Source: Burkholderia cepacia (GTDB lineage: Bacteria > Pseudomonadota > Gammaproteobacteria > Burkholderiales > Burkholderiaceae). Taken from it: DNA of 54,639 nucleotides. Below are positions 29,274 to 37,925 of this stretch, piece after piece. Both the position numbers and the translations under genes were made by a program. Positions within the stretch are counted from its first letter, which is position 1; each line of letters opens with the position of its first letter. The notes beneath the pieces were generated by a model. The model was given only the letters and a program-made list of their open reading frames with translations, did no database searches and had not been told where the DNA came from. The stretch is from the NCBI RefSeq assembly GCF_001039005.1, contig NZ_LDWR01000074.1, forward strand, positions 1-54,639, read 5' to 3'.

Positions 29274-30319
29274 CGACGAAAGGCGCGGCGAAAACGCCGT
29301 CCGGTTCCGGGCACGCACGGCAGGCTGCGGCACCGGTCGCACCGGCGACACCGGTTGCGCCGGCCGCCGTTGCGCCCGGCCGATTGCTGCGCGTCACGCA
29401 CGATACCGAATACCGTTACGCGGCACGCGTCGAATCGGCCCAGCACCAGGCCCGCCTGCAACCGCTCGCGACGCCGCGGCAGCAGGTGCTGTCGTTCGCG
29501 CTCGACATCGAGCCCGCGCCGGAATCGGTCTGCACGGAGATCGACGCATTCGGCAACGCACGCGCGTCGTTCGCGCTGAACCAGCCGCACGACGCGCTGC
29601 TCGTGCGCAGTTGCAGCACCGTGCGCGTGACGCCGCCCGTGTGGTCGCTCGGTGCGCGCGGCGCGCCGCCGCCCGCGATCGCGCGTCCCGATGGAAAGCA
29701 GGCGACCGAATGGGAAGCCGTGCGCGACCGCTTGCGGTTTCGCGCGGGGCAGCCCTACGACGCGGCGAGCGAATTCGTGTTCGCGTCGCCGCATGTCGCG
29801 TGCGATCCCGAACTCGCCGCGTACGCGGCCGCGAGCTTCACGCCGCACCGGGCGCTCGTGCAGGCCGCATGGGACCTGATGCGGCGCGTGCACGCCGACT
29901 TTGCCTACACGCCGAACAGTACCGACATCACGACGTCGGCACTCGACGCGCTGCGGCTGCGCAAGGGTGTCTGTCAGGATTTCGCGCACGTGATGATCGG
30001 CGCATTGCGCTCGCTCGGGCTGGCCGCGCGTTACGTGAGCGGCTATCTGCTCACGCAGCCGCCGCCCGGGCAGCCGCGGCTGATCGGCGCCGACGCGTCG
30101 CATGCGTGGGTCGAGGTGTACGACCCGGCGTGGCCCGAGGACGGCGGCTGGCTGCAGCTCGATCCGACCAACGACCGCGCGCCCGGCGACGACTACGTGA
30201 TGTTGTCGATCGGCCGCGACTACGCGGACGTGACGCCGCTGCGCGGCGTGATCCGCGGCGGCGGCGCGGATCAGGAGCTGAAGGTCGGCGTGACGGTCGA
30301 GCCGCTGGAGGCGCCGTAA
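29267..30319 (+). CDS. Transglutaminase-like cysteine protein
   Basis: 350 residues from the ATG at 29267, overlapping the previous stop. After an Ala/Pro-rich start (residues 1-38) comes the beta domain (LLRVTHDTEYRYAARVESAQ) and the core, with Cys236 in RKGVCQDFAHV, His279 in ASHAWVEVYD and Asp299 in GGWLQLDPTN, so the full catalytic triad is present. It is the last of the six clustered genes. The intact Cys here contrasts with Ser168 of the protein at 21944. Confidence 0.92.
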   Translation: MVTTKGAAKTPSGSGHARQAAAPVAPATPVAPAAVAPGRLLRVTHDTEYRYAARVESAQHQARLQPLATPRQQVLSFALDIEPAPESVCTEIDAFGNARASFALNQPHDALLVRSCSTVRVTPPVWSLGARGAPPPAIARPDGKQATEWEAVRDRLRFRAGQPYDAASEFVFASPHVACDPELAAYAAASFTPHRALVQAAWDLMRRVHADFAYTPNSTDITTSALDALRLRKGVCQDFAHVMIGALRSLGLAARYVSGYLLTQPPPGQPRLIGADASHAWVEVYDPAWPEDGGWLQLDPTNDRAPGDDYVMLSIGRDYADVTPLRGVIRGGGADQELKVGVTVEPLEAP

Positions 30320-30503
30320 CGTCGCGCGATGCCGCCCGCCCGGGCGCTTCGCCGTTTAAGTCTTCGTTAATACTGCACGCCTAGCATGGTAATGCCGGCG
30401 AACGGATCGGGCCCCGGTCCGGCGCCGGCGGCACGCGCGGGTGCGTCGACGTCACGGCGCCGCGCCGTCGCGTGTCACCATTCCCTTGCAACGGCGACAG
30501 ACC

Positions 30504-30776
30504 ATGATCAAGCACTTCGACTACACGCTCGGCAGCGAGACGATTGCGCTCTGCGCGAGCTTCGGCGCGGGGCCGGCGTTGCGCCGTGTGCTCGTGAGCC
30601 GCGCGGATTCGATGGAGACGCTGGTGGTGCTCGACGCGCGCGGCCTGTCGGGTCTCTTGAAGGTCGCAACCGAAGAACCGGAAGGGCTGCTCGACGACGC
30701 GATCCGCAAGGTCGGCGACGAGCAACTCGTCGAGCGGGCGATCAGCGGCAGGACGATCGTCGAAACCGCGCTGTGA
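30504..30776 (+). CDS. Small hypothetical protein (90 aa)
   Basis: Soluble 90-residue protein from the ATG at 30504; starts MIKHFDYTLGSETIALCASF. Codon use fits the genome and the predicted fold is alternating strand and helix, but no family is recognised. It follows the six-gene cluster after 184 bases and may be independent. Confidence 0.55.
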   Translation: MIKHFDYTLGSETIALCASFGAGPALRRVLVSRADSMETLVVLDARGLSGLLKVATEEPEGLLDDAIRKVGDEQLVERAISGRTIVETAL

Positions 30777-30850
30777 CCGCATAAGCACGGCGCGGCGGCG
30801 CGGATCAAGGAGTATGCTGCCGGTCCGACCGGCTCATTCACGCATGCCCG

Positions 30851-31750
30851 ATGTCCGCAACTGGCGCTGCCATTCCCGTTTCCCGCCGCTATACGACGAT
30901 TCGCGTGATCGCGTATCACGGCATCCTGCAAAACATCACGGCCTTGCTGGCGTTCGTCCCGTTCATGCTGTTCCTGCACGAACGGTCGCTGGCCGCGTTC
31001 TCGTCATGGTCCGGGCAGATGTGGGCGCTGCAGGGCGTGTCGTTCGCGGCGGCGATCGCCGGTCTCGTCGGTCACATTGCGCTGGCACTTCGTCGCCGAT
31101 GGGGACGGACGCTGGATGTGGCGACCTGGGTGGTGTTGAGCGCCGCGTCGCTCATGCTGTCGTCGTGGATCACGGTGCTCATCGGGTTGCCGCTGGGCGT
31201 CGCCGGCCTCGCGCTGATGTACAACCGGCTGAGCAACGACTATCTGAACCTGCCGCACGCCGCGATCGAACCGACGGCACGGCGCTTCGCATTCGTCGGC
31301 CTGCTGGCCGCTTCGTCCGCGCTGCATTACTGGGCGATCTCGTTCGCGACGATGCGTACCGGCACGTTCGGCTACCTGCTGCCGAATGGCCGGCCGATGG
31401 ACCTGCTGATCGCCGCTGCGATCGCGCTGGCCGTCGGCACCGCTGTCGCGCCACGCGGGCAACGCATGTGGTGCTGCGGGATGTCGCTGATGACGTCCGC
31501 CGTCGCGATGCTGGCGATGCTGTTGAGCTACGTGTCGGTCGCGACGCCGCTGGTGCGCTACCTGCCGCACGAATACCGGCGCATCGCCATCCCGTGGCAA
31601 CCGATCACGGTTTACGCGATCGTCACGTTCTGCATTGCGCTGGTGCTGATACGCGCGACGAAGCCGCCGAAGCAGAGCGACTGGGAGCAGTGGTCGAATC
31701 CCGACGCTTCCACCGGGGCGGGCGCCGCGCGCCGGGAAACGACCTCCTGA
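30851..31750 (+). CDS. Polytopic membrane protein of unknown function
   Basis: 299 residues with about seven or eight hydrophobic segments (for example about 32-44, 60-80, 92-120, 148-163, 188-200, 213-228 and 250-265). The loop between segments carries the conserved-looking MYNRLSNDYLNLPHAAIEP. There is no transport or enzyme signature. Its 3' end meets that of proline iminopeptidase head-on with a 10-base gap. Confidence 0.72.
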   Translation: MSATGAAIPVSRRYTTIRVIAYHGILQNITALLAFVPFMLFLHERSLAAFSSWSGQMWALQGVSFAAAIAGLVGHIALALRRRWGRTLDVATWVVLSAASLMLSSWITVLIGLPLGVAGLALMYNRLSNDYLNLPHAAIEPTARRFAFVGLLAASSALHYWAISFATMRTGTFGYLLPNGRPMDLLIAAAIALAVGTAVAPRGQRMWCCGMSLMTSAVAMLAMLLSYVSVATPLVRYLPHEYRRIAIPWQPITVYAIVTFCIALVLIRATKPPKQSDWEQWSNPDASTGAGAARRETTS

Positions 31751-31760
31751 AGCTGCGTGG

Positions 31761-32693
31761 CTAATCCGCGAACCGGTCCGTCGCCGCGATCAGCGCTTCC
31801 AGGATCCCCGGTTCGTTATACGCGTGCCCGGCGCCGGGCACGATCTCGAACGTCGCTTCCGGCCACGCCTTCGACAGATCCCACGCAGTGCGGGCGGGCG
31901 TCGCGATGTCGTAGCGGCCTTGTACGATCACGCCGGGAATGCCGGCGAGGCGATGCGCGTCGCGCAGCAACTGGCCTTCCTCGACGAAACCGTGGTTGAC
32001 GAAGTAGTGGTTTTCGATCCGCGCGAACGCGAGCGCATAGTGGCCGTCCGCGAAGTGCGCGGCCAGCGCGGGATCGGGCAGCAGCGTGATCGTGCGGCCT
32101 TCCCAGATGCTCCACGCGCGCGCGGCTTCGAGCTTCGCGGCTTCGTCGTCGCCCGTCAGCCGGCGATGGTAGGCGGCCATCAGGTCGCCGCGTTCGGCTT
32201 CCGGAATCGGCGCGACGAAGGCTTCCCACAGGTCGGGGAACAGCCACGACGCGCCTTCCTGGTAGTACCACAGCAATTCCGCGCGGCGCATCGTGAAGAT
32301 GCCGCGCACGATCAGCGCGCTGACGCGTTCCGGGTGCGTTTCCGCGTACGCGATCGACAGCGCGCTGCCCCACGAGCCGCCGAATACGAGCCATTGCTCG
32401 GCGCCGACCATCTCGCGCAGGCGTTCGATATCGGCGACCAGGTGCCACGTCGTGTTGTTCTCGAGGTTCGCATGCGGCGTCGAGCGCCCGCAGCCGCGCT
32501 GGTCGAACAGCAGGATGTCGTAGCGCTCCGGGTCGAACAGGCGGCGATGATCGGGGCTGCAGCCCGCGCCGGGGCCGCCGTGCAGGAACACGGCGGGCTT
32601 GCCGGCCGGGTTGCCGCAGCGCTCCCAGTAGATGCGATGGCCGTCGCCGGTGTCGAGGTGGCCGTGGGCGTAGGGTTCGATCGGTGGGTACAC
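31761..32693 (-). CDS. pip: Proline iminopeptidase
   Basis: 310 residues, an alpha/beta hydrolase of peptidase family S33. The oxyanion motif VFLHGGPGAGCSPDHRRLFD, the nucleophile elbow FGGSWGSALSIAYAETHPER, the acid in VQGRYDIATPARTAWDL and the His in PGAGHAYNEPGILEA are all present. The start MYPPIEPYAHGHLDTGDGHR is typical. It releases N-terminal proline from peptides in the cytoplasm. Divergent from the acyltransferase gene at 33021. Confidence 0.95.
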   Translation of the reverse strand: MYPPIEPYAHGHLDTGDGHRIYWERCGNPAGKPAVFLHGGPGAGCSPDHRRLFDPERYDILLFDQRGCGRSTPHANLENNTTWHLVADIERLREMVGAEQWLVFGGSWGSALSIAYAETHPERVSALIVRGIFTMRRAELLWYYQEGASWLFPDLWEAFVAPIPEAERGDLMAAYHRRLTGDDEAAKLEAARAWSIWEGRTITLLPDPALAAHFADGHYALAFARIENHYFVNHGFVEEGQLLRDAHRLAGIPGVIVQGRYDIATPARTAWDLSKAWPEATFEIVPGAGHAYNEPGILEALIAATDRFAD

Positions 32694-33020
32694 AGACAGG
32701 CTCCGGGTAAGGGTCGACAGGAGGCGGACGAGCGGGCCGGTGTGCGGGCGGGCACGGTACTTTGAATATTGCGGCGCCGCAAAAAACTCGTTGCGCAGGC
32801 ATCGGCCGGCCGCCGCCGGACAAGGCTTGTCATTATGCCCATTCGCCGCGCCGGACGTTGGCTCGCTATCGTGTGCGTCGCCGCCGGTGTTCGCGCCGGG
32901 ATTTTTGAAGCAATTTCATTCCGATATTTTTCATACAAAATCCCGGCGGCATATCGGTGCGCCGGATCGGGGGCGCCTGCCTATCTCCTGCTTCTTTACC
33001 GTGCCAACGGGAATCAGTCG
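32694..33020. other. Divergent intergenic region, pip / acyltransferase
   Basis: Gene-free stretch of 327 bases holding the promoters of two divergent genes. A perfect 14-base palindrome, TTGCGGCGCCGCAA, at 32769-32782 may be an operator. An AT-rich patch at about 32905-32945 could hold the acyltransferase promoter, but no clear -35/-10 pair was found. Confidence 0.45.
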
Positions 33021-34172
33021 ATGAACCATCGCGTCACGCAGTTGACCGGGTTGCGCGCCGTCGCCGTGTCGATGGTCGTCGTCGGCCATGCCGAGCACGT
33101 GCTGCCCGGCGGCTACACGGGCTGGTATGCGCCATTGCGGCTGATCGCCGACGGCAAGCTCGGCGTGCTGATCTTCTTCGTCCTCAGCGGTTTCCTGATT
33201 ACCAACGTGCTGCGCGCCGAGTTCTCGCGCACCGGTGGCATCGCGCTGACGTCGTTCTACGTGCGCCGCGCGCTGCGGATCTGGCCGGCCTGCTACGTCT
33301 ATCTCGCGGCCGTCGCGATCGTGGCCTTCGCCGGCTGGTTCGACGTCGATCGCCGGCAGTGGCTGTATGCCGCGCTGCACCTGTGGAATTACTCGGCGTG
33401 GTTCGGGCTGACCGCCGACAACCTGGTGCATCGCGACGGCGCGTGGTATCTCGGCCATTTCTGGTCGCTCGCGCTCGAGGAGCAGTTCTACTGGTTCTGG
33501 CCGCTGCTGTTCGCGTACGGCATCCGCCGCCGCGGCACGCGCTGGCTGGCCGCGCTGATCCTGATCGTGCCGCTGGTGCGCGCCGTCACGTATTTCGTTG
33601 CGCCGGCGCTGCGCGGGCAGCTCGGGATGATGCTGCACACCGGCGTCGATCCGATCCTGATCGGTTGTTATGCGTCGCTCAACCGCGAACGGCTCGAAGC
33701 GTGGATCCGCTCGTGGCGCGGCGAGACGCACATCGTGACGGCGATCATCGTTGTCGTGCTGCTCGGGATGCCGCTCGCCGAACATCGGCTCGGCGGCTTC
33801 TGGAATGCGACATACGGCGTGACGCTCGAAGCCGCGCTGATCGCGATCGTGATCGTCGTGCTGAATTTCCGTAACGAGTTCTGGTGCGCGCGCTGGCTGC
33901 GCGCCGGGCCGGTCGTGTTCATCGGCACGATCTCGTTCAGTCTCTATCTGTGGCAGCAGCCGTTTGCGAACCCGGACCTGCCGGTCGCGCACGCGTTTCC
34001 GCTTGGGATCGTGTGGGCGCTGATGGCCGCGACGGCCAGCTACTTCCTCGTCGAAAAACCGTTCCTGCGGCTGAAGGATCGATATACGGCGCGCGAGGCG
34101 CGACGCGTGCGTGATGACGTGTTGCGGGGGCCGGCGCCGAGCGAGGCGATCGGGCCGAAGGTGGCGGAGTAG
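33021..34172 (+). CDS. Acyltransferase-3 family membrane protein
   Basis: 383 residues from the ATG at 33021. It begins TQLTGLRAVAVSMVVVGHAE and has GKLGVLIFFVLSGFLITNVL, FYVRRALRIWPACYVYLA, and FWSLALEEQFYWFWPLLF, all standard for the acyltransferase-3 / OafA fold with about ten membrane segments. The C-terminus keeps FSLYLWQQPFANPDLP and TASYFLVEKPFLRLKDRY. Such enzymes O-acetylate lipopolysaccharide, exopolysaccharide or peptidoglycan. No glycosyltransferase genes adjoin it, so its acceptor is unknown. Confidence 0.9.
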   Translation: MNHRVTQLTGLRAVAVSMVVVGHAEHVLPGGYTGWYAPLRLIADGKLGVLIFFVLSGFLITNVLRAEFSRTGGIALTSFYVRRALRIWPACYVYLAAVAIVAFAGWFDVDRRQWLYAALHLWNYSAWFGLTADNLVHRDGAWYLGHFWSLALEEQFYWFWPLLFAYGIRRRGTRWLAALILIVPLVRAVTYFVAPALRGQLGMMLHTGVDPILIGCYASLNRERLEAWIRSWRGETHIVTAIIVVVLLGMPLAEHRLGGFWNATYGVTLEAALIAIVIVVLNFRNEFWCARWLRAGPVVFIGTISFSLYLWQQPFANPDLPVAHAFPLGIVWALMAATASYFLVEKPFLRLKDRYTAREARRVRDDVLRGPAPSEAIGPKVAE

Positions 34173-34181
34173 GTCACTGCG

Positions 34182-34985
34182 TTATTTCATCGCCGAAGGC
34201 GGATACCAGAAGTTTCGGAACATATCGATTCCGTACGTCTTGCCGTCATAGCGGACGACCGTGCGTGCGGTGCGTGTGCCCGTGTCCGAGTAGTCGCCGT
34301 CCTTGCGTTGCGTCTTCGTGATGTGCGCAGTGATCGACAGGTCTGCGAAACCGTGGCTCGAGGCTTTCTCGACGGCGATCGTCATGCGCGCCGATTCGCT
34401 GCGTGCGTCGCCGGTGCCGCATGCGGTGCCTTCGCTACTGACCCAGCCGTAGAGGTTGGTGCCGAATACCGGGCGGATGCGGTTGCCTTCGCGTACCCAC
34501 AGCGTCAATTCTTCGCTGGCAGCGGCGTCGGGACAACTCGGCCCCCGCGCGCTGCTCGAGAACACGACACCGAACGCGCGAACGTCCGGCGACAACCGGT
34601 AAGGTGCCGTATCGATGCGATAGCTGTTCTCGCCGACCTCCGTGAGCGCATCTTCCTGGACCACTGACCGCTCGGCCGCAACGACCTTGCCGCCCTCGAC
34701 GAGCGCGACGATCTGCAGCTTGTCGCTGTCGTCCGGGTTCTTGCTTTTCGGAAGCGAATCGAACGCGACGGCCGCGATCGTCGTATCCGGCGCGTTCGGC
34801 ATGACCTTGCACGCCGACGCGACGACGAGCCGGTCCGCGTCGCGCGTGGCGATCCGTGCGCTCACGATGCCGGCCCATCGGGCGATGGCCGTGACGGTAT
34901 CGTCGCTGCAAGGCTGGCTGTCGGTGGCGTGCACGGCGGGAGCAGCGGCAAGCGCCAGCAAAGGAACGAAGCGACGGATTTTCAT
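34182..34985 (-). CDS. Secreted hypothetical protein
   Basis: 267 residues from the ATG at 34985, chosen because a good signal peptide follows (MKIRRFVPLLALAAAPAVHA). The open frame continues 27 codons upstream, but that part is IS3-remnant sequence. The mature protein has four Cys (QPCSDDT, SACKVMP, PSCPDAA, TACGTGD), which could form two disulphides, and no recognised motif. Its 5' flank is the disrupted mobile-element region, so its native promoter may have been altered. Confidence 0.7.
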   Translation of the reverse strand: MKIRRFVPLLALAAAPAVHATDSQPCSDDTVTAIARWAGIVSARIATRDADRLVVASACKVMPNAPDTTIAAVAFDSLPKSKNPDDSDKLQIVALVEGGKVVAAERSVVQEDALTEVGENSYRIDTAPYRLSPDVRAFGVVFSSSARGPSCPDAAASEELTLWVREGNRIRPVFGTNLYGWVSSEGTACGTGDARSESARMTIAVEKASSHGFADLSITAHITKTQRKDGDYSDTGTRTARTVVRYDGKTYGIDMFRNFWYPPSAMK

Positions 34986-35044
34986 GGTCTCGATGGGAAA
35001 AGGGGGGGGCTTTGCAGATTTCCTGGGAACGTATGATAGAGCGT

Positions 35045-35209
35045 TGGTGCTCGGCTGCGGATTCAACCCGTCGAGCTTTGCGTTCTCTTCCTCAAGCTGT
35101 TTCAGCCGGGCAACTCCGAGGGCGACAGCCCACCGTACTTCGTCCGCCAGTTGTAAAACGTCGCGTCGCTGATCCTCATCTTGTGGCAGACCTCCGCGAC
35201 AGGCGTGCC
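35045..35209 (-). pseudogene. IS3-family transposase orfA remnant
   Basis: Reading the minus strand from 35209 gives GTPVAEVCHKMRISDATFYN followed by WRTKYGGLSPSEL, the helix-turn-helix of IS407-group orfA proteins. A stop follows at 35102-35104. In another frame LKQLEEENAKLDG continues the protein's leucine-zipper region, so there is one frameshift. Both the beginning and the end of orfA are missing. Confidence 0.75.
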
Positions 35210-35212
35210 CTA

Positions 35213-35325
35213 CTGCGCGGCATGAAGATCGAGCGGGCCAACCAGGCCTGGGCGCTCGACACGACCTACGCTCCTATGGCGCGCGGCTTCGTATCTCTGA
35301 TCACAAAATTCGACAAATTCTCCGG
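35213..35325 (+). pseudogene. IS3-family transposase orfB fragment
   Basis: The plus strand encodes LRGMKIERANQAWALDTTYA then PMARGFVSLI, the start of the DDE integrase core (first Asp in WALDTTY) of IS3-type orfB. Homology fades after about 35310. It directly abuts the orfA remnant in the opposite orientation, so an inversion or two separate insertions must have occurred. Confidence 0.72.
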
Positions 35326-35628
35326 TCATATGCCAATGTATGAGATTAACGCATCTTGGCAGCAGCTCCTCATGGTCCCGTGCACGGGAGCAGTACAAAA
35401 CGTGACAGAACAAGAGCGCGGGATGAGTAAAATCTGGGTCTTCCAATGCAGCAGAGGCAAGGAAGCAGCCGCAGATGATTCTCCTTCGGCATGCTGAAAT
35501 TACGACTTACGAAAAACATAATTCGGTATCCGGAATGAATTGACAACTAAAAAATTGGCCATGATCGAATGGTTGCCTAACCGATATCACACCCACTGTC
35601 CCAACTCTCATCTATCTTTTGGACATTT

Positions 35629-35860
35629 CCTTCGACGTGCCAACAACACTGAGTACGGATTGGCTGCGGGCGTTGCAGCCGAAAATCTCAGCCGCGCGCA
35701 TCGCGTGATTCATCGGCGTGAAGCAAGCGTTTGTCTGGGAAACACTTGGGGTGAGTCGCCTGCTGAGATGCCGGTCGGTGGCTACAAACAATTGGGGATT
35801 GGCCGCGAAAATGGAAACTGGAGCACTACACTCGCTTGAAGCCGATCCAGGTCGAATTTT
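35629..35860 (+). pseudogene. 3' fragment of a betaine aldehyde dehydrogenase-like gene
   Basis: Translation gives RRANNTEYGLAAGV, AENLSRAHRVIHR, then NTWGESPAEMPVGGYKQLGI and GRENG, the C-terminal signature of BetB-type aldehyde dehydrogenases. A small deletion with a frameshift follows, after which LEHYTRLKPIQVEF resumes in another frame. The active-site Cys region and everything upstream are absent. It is a decayed fragment, probably carried in by or left behind after rearrangement. Confidence 0.75.
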
Positions 35861-35911
35861 GTGCTTATGCTTTGGTAGCTTGAAGAACAGCTTTATATGG
35901 AAAGGTTGGTT

Positions 35912-36244
35912 ATGCTGAATAAATGGACTTTTACTCTTTTATTTTCTATGAGCGCGGTAAGTTTGACGGGTTGTGCGGACGGCATGGCGCGTATTCATGC
36001 CGCTGGTCATCCGATCGTGATGGCGTCCTCTAAAAAAGAGGGGGCATTTGGCAAGGATGTGCGGCGAATTCAGGCTCCGCAGAAAATTACAAGGGGTCGG
36101 GATGGTGAGTGCTGGGATTACCAGGTCTCCGCAAACGGCAGCGGCCTACTACCATATTACGTTGTGGTTGGTGCTAATGATCGCGTGGGCAGCCATAGTT
36201 TCAGGACATGTGAAGAGGCCAAAGAACTAGGTGAATTCAAGTAA
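35912..36244 (+). CDS. Small lipoprotein of unknown function, atypical composition
   Basis: 110 residues from the ATG at 35912, with AAGG 6 bases upstream. The N-terminus is a lipoprotein signal with a perfect lipobox (VSLTGC, Cys near residue 21). The mature part has two more Cys (GECWDYQ and RTCEEAK). Codons use far more A/T in third positions than the flanking genes, which fits a recently acquired gene within the mobile-element scar. No family recognised. Confidence 0.6.
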   Translation: MLNKWTFTLLFSMSAVSLTGCADGMARIHAAGHPIVMASSKKEGAFGKDVRRIQAPQKITRGRDGECWDYQVSANGSGLLPYYVVVGANDRVGSHSFRTCEEAKELGEFK

Positions 36245-36389
36245 TCAGTGTGCGTAATGTGGATTGACCTGTGGAGTTGAGGCTTGGCCGGGATTCGCGA
36301 GAAATCCGCCGCATCCCGGTTCAATCCATTGATTTAGAGTCGCTAATAGCGCTGTCACGTTGCCGGAGGGTGTCGGGTAAGCTGCGGCG

Positions 36390-36757
36390 ATGAAAAAGAA
36401 ATCGCCCTACCACGGCCATCGATTCCCATCGGTGATCATCTGCCAGGCGGTCCGCTGGTATTTCCGCTTCCAACTGAGCCTGCGCGACATCGAGGAACTG
36501 CTGTTCGAGCGCGGCGTGGTCGCCAGCCACGAGACGATCCGCCGCTGGCGCGACAAGTTCGGCCCGGGCTTCGCGCATAACGTCACGACTGCACGGCGCA
36601 AGCCGAGCAGCACTTGGCACCTGAATGAAATGTTCGTGTCACTGCGCGGCTAGCCCTACCTGCTGTGGCGGGCGGTCGACGAGCATGGCGTCGAACTGGA
36701 CATATTGCGACAGAAGCGCCGCGACAAGGCGGCTGCCAGGCGCTTCTTCCAAGCGGT
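36390..36757 (+). pseudogene. Inactive IS6-family transposase fragment
   Basis: MKKKSPYHGHRFPSVIICQA, then SHETIRRWRDKFGPGFA and WHLNEMFVSLRG, is the N-terminal and first-catalytic-site region of IS6-family transposases. An in-frame TAG at 36651-36653 interrupts it; the same frame continues PYLLWRAVDEHGVELDILRQ and KRRDKAAARRFF, then homology ends about 36757. The first catalytic Asp is Asn in HLNEMFV. It is therefore dead by nonsense codon, probable active-site change and 3' truncation. No clear terminal repeats remain. Confidence 0.8.
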
Positions 36758-36843
36758 TCAGCCTTCTTGGCCCAGCATTCTTGAACCGTCCAACTTCCGC
36801 GGTTCAGTTCACATATGCCGGGCCTTTTGTCGACATGTCGGCG

Positions 36844-36864
36844 AAAAAAGCAGCGGCTTACCGC
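36844..36864 (-). terminator. Intrinsic terminator of the phosphonate operon
   Basis: On the minus strand GCGG-TAAG-CCGC forms a short stem that includes the phnW stop codon, extendable to CAGCG/CGCTG, and is followed after one or two bases by six T residues (36849-36844). Confidence 0.55.
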
Positions 36865-37925
36865 GTCAGCGCAGTAAAACCCTCCAGCAACCGATCGACA
36901 TCAGCCGCTTGAATCGCCCCCATCGTCGAAATCCGGAACAGCTCCTTCGACAACCCGCCTTGCCCCGCGTAGATCACGAAGCCACGCGCCTTCAACCCGT
37001 CGTGCAGCGTCTCGTACGTGACGCCCTGCGGCAGCCGGTACGCGCGCAGCACAACCGACGACGCACCTTCCGGCAGCACCAACGGCATCCCGCGCGCAGC
37101 AAGCCCGGCTTGCGCCTGATCGGCGAGCGCCTTGTAATGCGCATGACGCGCGCGCCATCCACCAGCCTCATCAAACTCGCGCAGCGCCTCGACGAGCGCG
37201 TAGTACGCGTGCACCGACGGCGTAAACGGCGTATTCCGCTGATCCTGCAGCTTTGCGAGACGGCCGAGATCGAGGTAGTACGTGCGGCTTGCGGCCTTCG
37301 CGAGCGCGCTGCGGCGCACGATCACGAACGCCGCGCCCGGCACGCCGTGCAGGCACTTGTTCGCGGTCGCGGCAACGGCGTCGATGTCGCCGCCGGCGAA
37401 ATCGAGCGCTTCCGCGCCGAAGCTGCTGACGCCGTCGACGAGCAGCTTCACGCCGCGCGAACGACACACCTCGGCAATTGCGCCCAGATCGTTCAGCCGG
37501 CCCGTCGTCGTTTCGTGATGAATCACGGCGACGTGCGAGTAGCCGCCCGCGTCGATGCGCGCGGCGATCTGCGTGAGATCGGGCGCCTGCATCCATTCGT
37601 GCTTCAGCACATCGTGCGCGATGCCGTATTGCGTGGCGATCTGCGTGATCCGTTCGCCGTACACGCCGTTCTCGATCACGAGCAGCTTGCCGTCCTGCGG
37701 CACGAGCGCCGCGATCATGCTCTCGACGGCGGCGGTGCCCGAGCCCGTCATCAGCACGGCGGCCCATTCGGCCGGGTCGAGTTCGTAGGCGGCGACGAGG
37801 CGCGCACGCGCTTCATCCTGCAGATCGAAGAATTCGCTTTCGCGATGGCACAGGTCGGGTTGCAGCAGGCTGCGGCGCACGCGTTCGGTCAGCGTTACCG
37901 GGCCGGGGTTCAGCAGCAGCATCAA
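36858..37925 (-). CDS. phnW: 2-aminoethylphosphonate:pyruvate aminotransferase
   Basis: 355 residues, a PLP-dependent class V aminotransferase. It starts LLLNPGPVTLTERVRRSLLQ with HRESEFFDLQ, has MTGSGTAAVESMIAALVP for cofactor binding, and the PLP lysine is Lys190 in ATANKCLHGVPG. PhnW interconverts 2-aminoethylphosphonate plus pyruvate with phosphonoacetaldehyde plus alanine. Behind PEP mutase and phosphonopyruvate decarboxylase it would run in the biosynthetic direction, making 2-aminoethylphosphonate. Its ATG overlaps the decarboxylase stop by 4 bases; it is the last gene of the operon. Confidence 0.92.
   Translation of the reverse strand: MMLLLNPGPVTLTERVRRSLLQPDLCHRESEFFDLQDEARARLVAAYELDPAEWAAVLMTGSGTAAVESMIAALVPQDGKLLVIENGVYGERITQIATQYGIAHDVLKHEWMQAPDLTQIAARIDAGGYSHVAVIHHETTTGRLNDLGAIAEVCRSRGVKLLVDGVSSFGAEALDFAGGDIDAVAATANKCLHGVPGAAFVIVRRSALAKAASRTYYLDLGRLAKLQDQRNTPFTPSVHAYYALVEALREFDEAGGWRARHAHYKALADQAQAGLAARGMPLVLPEGASSVVLRAYRLPQGVTYETLHDGLKARGFVIYAGQGGLSKELFRISTMGAIQAADVDRLLEGFTALTR

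Noticed and set aside
32769..32782. Palindrome TTGCGGCGCCGCAA as a terminator
   Set aside because: It lies between divergent gene starts, where no transcript is expected to end; an operator is more likely, but support is weak.
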